Shown here: positions 57,825 through 64,000 of the stretch, in pieces
Position numbering within the stretch: the stretch's first letter is position 1
Layout: every line of letters starts with the position of its first letter
Origin: Cycas panzhihuaensis
Lineage: Eukaryota; Cycadophyta
Assembly: GCA_023213395.1 (NCBI GenBank)
Contig: CM041465.1
Location: 144,157,741 to 144,221,740 of the forward strand
Length of the DNA: 64,000 nt
Direction of reading: 5' to 3'
Notes under the pieces: model-generated
Seen by the model: only the letters and a program-made list of their open reading frames with translations
What the model was told of the DNA's origin: nothing
Databases searched by the model: none
Program-made: the position numbers and the translations under genes

Positions 57825-58963
57825 TGATTTAAATTTGAATAGGAAAGTAAAAACTTAATCTAATCAAAATAAATTTAAATTTAATATACAATAAAATACA
57901 TTACATTTGGAAATATTTTTATTTTTCTTATAACATTCAGTTTTATAGTGCTTTATTGAGCATTTTCTTTGCTACTACAACAATCTAGGAGTGGAGTAAT
58001 GTATGTTGGGCATGATCTGGGTTACTACGTACTCTTTGGTATATTTACTAGTGATCCAAGTATGAGGACTTGGCTATTGTTCAGCTACGAACTCTCTTTG
58101 GAGAAGTATTTCTACCTAGGCATCCTCCTTAAATTGCTACGACTATCTTTTATCCTTTTATGGCTGCATCTGAGTCTTCTTAAACTCCTCTAATACCTCA
58201 TAAGAAATCTGGACACCTTTTATATGCTCCTTCCTGTTTATTTCATTGTCGTACCTCTATTTTCCTGCACAGTCTCATTTTTAGAGAAAAATCATGTTTG
58301 AGTTGCTATTCAGAGCTTTCTCCCTAAATTTCTTACTCCTCTTACTATGTATTAAGATTTTTGGGCACTTCTCCTTTTGCTTTTTGGATAGATCTGGGTA
58401 GTTTTTTCTACATTTCCATATCTGTTTCTCTTCAAAAACTATTTTTTTATTTTTTGTTTTTCATTTCATTTTTCCAATCTACTTTTTGATTGGTTAAAAA
58501 CTAATTAAAATCAGTTTAAATCTTTCATTTCTTTCTCCCATCAAGTAAATGATACTTGTACGAATATCTTCCTAAATTTCTACGTCAACCAAAGCATGTT
58601 TTCTTTGTCAAAATATGTTTTCTCGTGAGGGTGTCATTTTTTTGTCGTACCAAAAATAGGATTGGTCGCACACTAGTAAAACACAGTCGTACCTAAGGCA
58701 AGTTTGGTCATACTAGTTGTTAGTCTAGTCATACATGAGATAGGTTTGGTCACACCGAGGATTGGACTATCATACCAAAGACTAGATTGGTCATATTGGA
58801 AACTGGACTAGTTGTACCAAAATGCATTTTTTTCGCATTTTAAGAGTCTAAATAGCATTTTTCCACCTAAAGAAGGTTAGATATATGAAAATAAATACCA
58901 CAAAATATTTTTATACTCTTTTTTTAAGAGTATTTTAGATTTCATAGATCCAAAATTGGATCA
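57825..58963 (-). repeat. Gypsy H 5' LTR (1139 bp)
   Basis: TGATTTAAATTTG to TTGGATCA; pairs with the interrupted 43734-45487. Confidence 0.9.
58660..58825. repeat. Minisatellite-like repeats in the H 5' LTR
   Basis: About seven to eight imperfect copies of a 20-22 base unit related to TTGGTCATACCGAGGATTGG; the corresponding array in the other LTR (45215-45350) is shorter. Confidence 0.6.
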
Positions 58964-60195
58964 GAACTTGAGAGAGGAAGGAATGACTTAGAGATATGAT
59001 CATCTGAAGATTATAAAGAGGAGCTCCTAACTCCAACCTTCTCCTGTGGTTTTTTCCATAATGGATTTCCTTATATAAATCTATTGCCTCTTATGGTGAT
59101 GTTTTGTGATGCTTATTACATGTCTATTAATACGATATTATTTAATATGTTGATCTTATATTACATGAATTATGTATATAATTCTCATAATATGAATGGT
59201 TTATTATACTTATTTGATATGCTTTCGCTACATTTGATGAGTTCATTCTAATATGATATATCAAAGAATTAAAATTTTAATATTATATTAGAGCCATGGT
59301 AAGAGTTTAGTTGCTAGCCATATTGTGAAAGATCTTGTAAAGTAGATTAAAGCCTACGCAAAGCCAGTCAAACCAGTTATAGAGCCAATATAAGTTAGTA
59401 TAGGAGCTAATTTTGAGAAGTGTTTTGATAAGCCAAAAGTCGATTATACTAGTGACATGTAACTCAATTTCTAGGAAAAATTAAAGATGATTCAAAGTTA
59501 CATACAAGAGATAAATCCACATCAAGATTAATATAACAAAATTGATGGGTATATTACTTATTGTTTATTATGGATATTTATTATATACATATAGTACACT
59601 TATACTAAACATGTAATTATGAAACATGTCTACTAAATTAATAAAATGAAGGACATATTATTACTAGTTAAGTTTGTTTATCCAAATTAATACCTTGTAG
59701 ATGTGACTAACGTTTTGTGAAACTAGTAATTGCACATATCCTCACAATAAGCAATAGTAAAGATAAGTGTTGTTGATGACTTCTCTCTTACCTAATTTTT
59801 ATTTATGGAATTTATTGTCCACTTTAGCTTATGAATTTTCTCTAGTCAATGGTATTTTTATAGAAATTTATTATTGAGAGATGAGTAATATGAAAGTATT
59901 AAAGAGATTTTGTGAAGACAATGAAGCAGGATATTATTAAGTAAGCCAGTAACCCCATTAGTAAGTAAAATAGGTAATAGAACTGTACAAGTGATATGTA
60001 GCATGATTAATAGTTTAAAGGTATGTACATAAAGTGTTTATATAAAAATTTAATTATGGCAATATTTTATTTATATAAGGGCATAAAAGAGGATAGACTT
60101 GCCATCATATAATAGTTTATAATGGAATTTAAGGGTTCGAACATGGTATGAAGAGATTATATGGATGTGAACAATAATTATTGTGTCCATGAATT
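58964..60195. other. Sequence between Gypsy H and Copia C
   Basis: AT-rich, no domain recognised. TTATATTAGAGCCATGG at about 59286-59302 resembles a mutated iMet primer site followed by the common CCATGG, so 43.32-43.73 plus 58.97-59.28 kb may be one LTR of an element interrupted by H. Confidence 0.3.
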
Positions 60196-60647
60196 TGTTA
60201 GGATTATTAATGTTGGTTTTATTTAATTGTTATGTTATATTTATGTCACATGTGTAAATAAACATTTAAGTAATTCAAAGGTTTAAAGTTAATAGTTTAT
60301 GTTACTATTTTATTATTATGTGAAGGTCATTAAAATGCACAACTACCCATTTCAATGAACCTTTCTTGTTATTAATACCCTCTCCTAGATTCAAAGAGGT
60401 GGTTCCAAGAATCTAGGAGGTTGTCCAAAGCCTGTTTCAAAGGATGATCTTTTGTATTTAGAGGGTATTTTTATTAAGGTCTTTGTGTAGTTTATGATAT
60501 AAATAAAATAATAGCTTAAGAGGTGGTTTTTCTTCTCCAAAAGGGGTTTTCCACCTAGCAAAACCTATGTACGTGTGCAATGTCTGTTTACTTGTGATTT
60601 TCTGTCTTCTTGATCCTGTGACATTGTGCATGATACCTATTCTAACA
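60196..60647 (+). repeat. Copia C 5' LTR
   Basis: Probable start TGTTAGGATT (60196) and clear end CTAACA next to the primer site. A TATA box TATAAATA lies at 60498-60505. The partner LTR is not in the window, so the start is provisional. Confidence 0.65.
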
Positions 60648-60659
60648 TGGTATCACAGC
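60648..60659 (+). other. Copia C primer-binding site (iMet)
   Basis: TGGTATCACAGC, one base from TGGTATCAGAGC, directly after CA of the LTR. Confidence 0.85.
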
Positions 60660-60799
60660 TGAAAAAGATTTTGGCTGAATTAAGATACAAAAGAGTGTGT
60701 AAAAAAAAACACTCTACTAAGTAATGTTTCTAGTATAACATCCAAAGGATTCAAATCTATAAATTGAGATGAATTCAATGTGATTGTTTACCACAAGAA

Positions 60800-61648
60800 T
60801 CAGACCTCCATAAGACGTGTTTTATCATTTACAATTGGCCTTGGGCCATTCCATAATTTGTTAAGCTCACTTCAAACCCAAGAGGTTAGGATGACAGGCC
60901 CTAGAGTTGATGGCACCAGATAGAGAAGTGCAGGTTGAGGAGACCGAATCAATACTCCAGCACCAAGAGCAGCAATGAGGCCACATCATGATCAAAACAC
61001 ATGACCAATGCAAGAACCATCTTAGGAATTGCCATATCACTGAGGCAATCAAGGGAGATACTATCTTGCACATACTGTGTTTAGAGGCAATAGATCTCCT
61101 ACAATCAAGCAGTGTGCTGAGACCAGAAAGAGAACGACAAATGCAGCGAAGTCTCTGCAGCTCTTTGTTTTAAGGACCATCCAAACCAACCACACCCCAA
61201 TCACATCTAAAGAGCATGACGGTGTAGTAGTAAAGTACTCAAGTTGACCACCATAGACTAAAGACAAGGCACCCATTCGGCGTACATCTAACGTGTAGAA
61301 AGCCCTCCCTAGGCATTTCTCTTCTAGATAGTTCTGCGTCTATTCAAAGGTAACCAACCTGCCACCAACACCCAAAGAACAGAAACAACCACAACTTTCC
61401 ATTACTCAGCATATGTGATGGATTCCTTATACACGTTATGAGGAAGGGTTTGAAAGGAAGAAGAGGGTTAGGGTTCAAAGAGCAAGAACATCAAAAGCAT
61501 AGGGCAACAGAGCATTCAATTCACATAGGGCTTATAAACAGTAAGCCTGATACATTAAGTAACTGTGTGAACTGGATTTGAAGCTTGTTTTGTGGCAATC
61601 GATATCATAAAACTGGCCCTACTAAAACTGCTAAAGAATGGAGAGAAG
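60800..61648 (-). pseudogene. Signal peptide peptidase-like (SPPL1-type) pseudogene fragment
   Basis: SPPLs are multi-pass GxGD-type intramembrane aspartic proteases of endomembranes. On the minus strand, from 61648: FSPFFSSFSRASFM then ISIATKQASNPVHTV (the diagnostic ASNPVHTV), after a frameshift LLNVSGLLFIS; at 61050-60986 the second active site DCLSDMAIPKMVLALVMCFD, where GLGD has become CLSD (both glycines lost, aspartate kept). After a deletion of about 30 codons and a frameshift comes AALGAGVLIRSPQPALLYLV, then PSTLGPVILTSW, an Arg codon turned to TGA at 60874-60872, and the C-terminal end ...NDKTRLMEV with its natural stop at 60802-60800. About 470 bases between 61.05 and 61.52 kb do not match and may be intron or insertion. 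The N-terminal half and first active site (YD) are missing. Confidence 0.75.
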
Positions 61649-61800
61649 TCGCCATCGATTACCAACCGAGGACCCGCCATTAAAGACCTGCAACTGGCTT
61701 CATATCTCCTCGTTGTTGCCTCCTCCTCGATCTACGCAGTCTACAACCAGACGAAGTCAGAAACAGAGTGTTGCAATGGACATAATTACCAGGTAGGTAG
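61592..61800 (+). other. Short open frame ending at a strong splice-donor-like site
   Basis: A plus-strand frame overlaps the 5' edge of the SPPL pseudogene and ends near CAGGTAGGT. No domain recognised; the overlap with SPPL-derived bases on the other strand suggests it is not a gene. The 61.65-61.8 kb part is unassigned and may be further gene-derived sequence. Confidence 0.2.
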
Positions 61801-61849
61801 GGTTTCAACCTTACCCCCCCTTGGATCCTAATCATTTATCAAATCCCAT

Positions 61850-62266
61850 TTTATTTTATAAAACCAATATCTTTGTCGGGTCAGCCCGCGTTTTCCTTTT
61901 TAATTTATATATATACATATATATTGATATATATCTAATCTAAGATATAAACGTTGGACTAATAGTATTTGATTTTAACTCTTTCTTTTTTATTTTTTAA
62001 ACATTATAACATTTAGCTTCAAAATTAAAATCAACCATTTCATCTTTATATTAATTACTATATTCTTCCCCACCCCACACTTTATTTAATTTTTTCTATT
62101 ATAACTGATATATAATAAAACCCTTCCCCTTTAATTTTTTCCTAAAATTAGCATTCTCTTTATTATAATATAAGGTATTTATAACCTTTAACCCCTTACT
62201 CTTATTATATTTTAAATTTAAATCAATACACCTCTCTTAATTACATTTTTTATTAAAATTAAACTG

Positions 62267-62301
<35 letters not shown>

Positions 62302-63032
62302 TCTAATTAAGCCTAATTAACTTTAGGATAAAACTTCTTTAAAATTATGTTCATCTTAGGGCAATTAAAATAAACCAACTACTACATAAAATACACGTAT
62401 TGATTAGGACATTAACCCTTCTTTATTGTATTTTTTATCATCCTCACTACAGTGTTCTCCCCTATAACATAATACTTCTTTAAAATATTAATTAAATTCT
62501 CTTTTTTAATCAATAAAACTTTTTATAAACCTCATTAAATATTTATAAATTAAATCCTTTTCAACACTAGATTTTAATTATCTTATTTTACTTAACTAAT
62601 TAATAAGACCTTTTTTTAATTTAAAATGTCTTTTAAACCATATATCTTTTTTTTTTCTCTGCATTTTGTAGAAGCCCTATAATAAACTTACAACCCATTG
62701 TTTACTAACTGACAATAGTAAATCAATAAACCTTTATCTTATTCATATCTATCTCTCAAAACAATAAAATCATAATCTAAAAACTTTAGTTATAAAGTTT
62801 TTTTTTCTTAAGTAAAACACTTACTTTGTTAAGGGCGACTATTAATTTTTTAAAAGGGGAACATGTAATTCCTTTTTAAGAGGAAAGGTATTCATTCATC
62901 CTACTATGATTTTCAGTTTTTAATCATGCCTATGAAATACTAATCTAATGTTTGGTAACTTTTTTTAAGTGATTATTTTTTCACCTACACTTATATCCTC
63001 TAATCTCTAATCAAACCCTACAATTCCCAATA
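61850..63032. other. Very AT-rich tract without genes
   Basis: Nearly 1.2 kb of A/T-rich, pyrimidine-biased sequence between the pseudogene and gag, including a TA dinucleotide run at about 62269-62299. No domain or terminal repeats found. Confidence 0.5.
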
Positions 63033-64000
63033 TGGCTCTAATGTCAAGGACAACCACTTGCATTCCAATTCCAGTTTTAATTGGCTCAAACTATGCTGAC
63101 TGTAGGAATCACATATCCCATCAGCTTAAATAGCAAAAGATATAGTGATATGTAATAAGTGAATTTAAAAAACCAACTGACGTAACTTTAGAAAGCTATA
63201 TGGTATATCTGATGAACTTAGATTCAGCCCTAGGTACCATCTTGAACTCACTTTCACCAAAAATCAGTCAATAGTTTTTTGAAATAGACAATCTAGCCAC
63301 TATCTGGAATACTTTGAAAGAAAAATATGATAAGGTCGATACACATCAACTAGCTGTCTTAGAACAGTAATTGTATGACCTTAATTATGATGATTTTTCT
63401 AAAGTTGGGGATTTTTAATGTAAAATTCAACTAATTAATAAAGACCTAGGTAATTGTACTAAATTTAAAACTAAAGTAGGTGATACTGAACAAATAATCA
63501 CTCATCCTAAAGACGACGATATGCTCATTCATCTTACAATAAACAAATTACCAAACATTTTAATTTTTTTAAAATAACAAGACAACAAGCTGGAATCCTT
63601 CTATAACTTTTAATTAGTTGACAAACAAACTGATAGAACATCAAATGATGTTAATTCAGACAAGCATATTAAAAGATCTTTTCCATGCTTTATTTTCTAA
63701 AACTAAGCCATAAAATAAAAACAAACATCAAAACAACTTTAACAGTAATCTAAAATTTCAGAAACCTCATAGAGGTTCACCACCTAACTCCCAAAATAAT
63801 GTTAAGTATTTTAGTCCTTCTAAACATCAGAACACTTCTAATCAGTCCTTTCCTAATCGAAACAATGTAAATCCTTCTTAGAGCACTAGTTTTGCCTATT
63901 GTCATAAAAGAGGCCACACTATTGATATCTGTAGAAGTAGAATAGCTTTGAAAATATGGAAAGCTTCCAAGGGATTATAAAATCGACCTCAATCCTGACT
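63033..64000 (+). pseudogene. Copia C gag (partial)
   Basis: Starts at ATG 63033 with SRTTTCIPIPVLIGSNYADC, the N-terminal strand of Copia gag (usually ...NYADW). Core helix: IWNTLKEKYDKVDTHQLAVL near 63.31-63.36 kb. Zinc knuckle near 63.89-63.94 kb: YCHKRGHTIDICRSR, but the first Cys of CCHC is absent (FAYC). Several stops. It runs to the window end, where protease should begin. Confidence 0.8.

Larger units (their letters stand above)
43734..58963 (-). mobile_element. Ty3/Gypsy element H, host of Copia X copy 2
   Basis: Paired LTRs of about 1.1 kb bound it, with perfect target duplication GAACT at 43729-43733 and 58964-58968. Without the nested Copia and the small LTR insertion it is about 7 kb. 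Order leftward: 5' LTR, primer site, gag, protease region, RT, (Copia X copy 2), RNase H, integrase, polypurine tract, 3' LTR. All domains are decayed. Confidence 0.9.
60196..64000 (+). mobile_element. Ty1/Copia element C (5' part, continues beyond the window)
   Basis: 5' LTR, iMet primer site and a gag region on the plus strand. Protease to RNase H and the 3' LTR must lie to the right. Between primer site and gag there are 2.37 kb containing an SPPL pseudogene and an AT-rich tract; normal leaders in Copia elements are much shorter. Confidence 0.75.

Noticed and set aside
60691-60714. Hairpin AGAGTG...CACTCT with an A-rich loop after the Copia C primer site
   Set aside because: Six-base stem with an A-run loop is weak and likely chance in this sequence; not enough to call a terminator or packaging signal.
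62269-62299. TA dinucleotide run
   Set aside because: An ordinary microsatellite inside an AT-rich tract; no further structure.
1-64000. CRISPR arrays, bacterial defence operons, rRNA or tRNA genes
   Set aside because: No regularly spaced repeats, no operon-like gene strings and no RNA-gene motifs were seen; tRNA-like matches are retrotransposon primer sites.

Overview
The window is nuclear DNA of a large, repeat-rich seed-plant genome. It shows no intact cellular gene, rRNA, tRNA, CRISPR array or bacterial-type operon. Almost every base can be assigned to LTR retrotransposons (Ty3/Gypsy and Ty1/Copia), most of them broken by stops and frameshifts and inserted into one another. The only non-transposon coding trace recognised is a decayed signal-peptide-peptidase-like (SPPL) fragment near 61 kb. 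Species cannot be read from the sequence.

Layout. (1) 1-15363, comparatively GC-rich, minus strand: two members of one Tat-lineage Gypsy family. Element A shows only its intact gag N-terminus (1-299), leader, primer site and 5' LTR (560-3129). Element B has a 5' LTR (12825-15363), gag, protease, RT, RNase H and the integrase zinc finger in reverse order down to about 6.87 kb. The integrase core is missing. In its place lies an opposite-strand, plant-mobile-domain (PMD)-like gene (about 5.1-6.9 kb) with a TATA box and two GGTACC-centred palindromes upstream. Beyond it is a second, archaeal-type RNase H (3441-4007). (2) 15364-22186: Copia family X copy 1 (minus strand), cut on its left by the Tat element. 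(3) 22187-25137: Copia D (plus strand), into which X copy 1 is inserted. (4) 25138-28059: an old Tat-like gag/protease relic F (minus strand), holding D on one side and Copia E (28060-33451, target-site duplication TTAGG/TTAGA) on the other. (5) 35375-41948: chromodomain-bearing Gypsy G (plus strand), perfect AGAAC duplication. (6) 43734-58963: Gypsy H (minus strand), perfect GAACT duplication. H is split by Copia X copy 2 (47519-55112) and carries a 641-bp unidentified insertion with a 7-bp duplication in one LTR. (7) 60196-64000: 5' LTR, leader and gag of Copia C (plus strand). A 2.3-kb stretch with the SPPL pseudogene and a very AT-rich tract lies between primer site and gag.

How it fits together. 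The window records successive insertions: F, then D and E into it, X copy 1 into D, and the Tat elements into X copy 1; separately X copy 2 into H. The old elements are very AT-rich and many of their stops look like C-to-T changes at Gln/Arg codons, as expected for long-methylated DNA; composition changes sharply at 15363. The most unusual part is the Tat element: antisense PMD gene, downstream archaeal RNase H, missing integrase core, and an LTR/internal junction without a polypurine tract.

Boundaries called from paired LTRs, primer sites, polypurine tracts and target duplications are good to a few bases. Domain limits inside the decayed coding regions are approximate and rest on motif reading by eye, without database searches.
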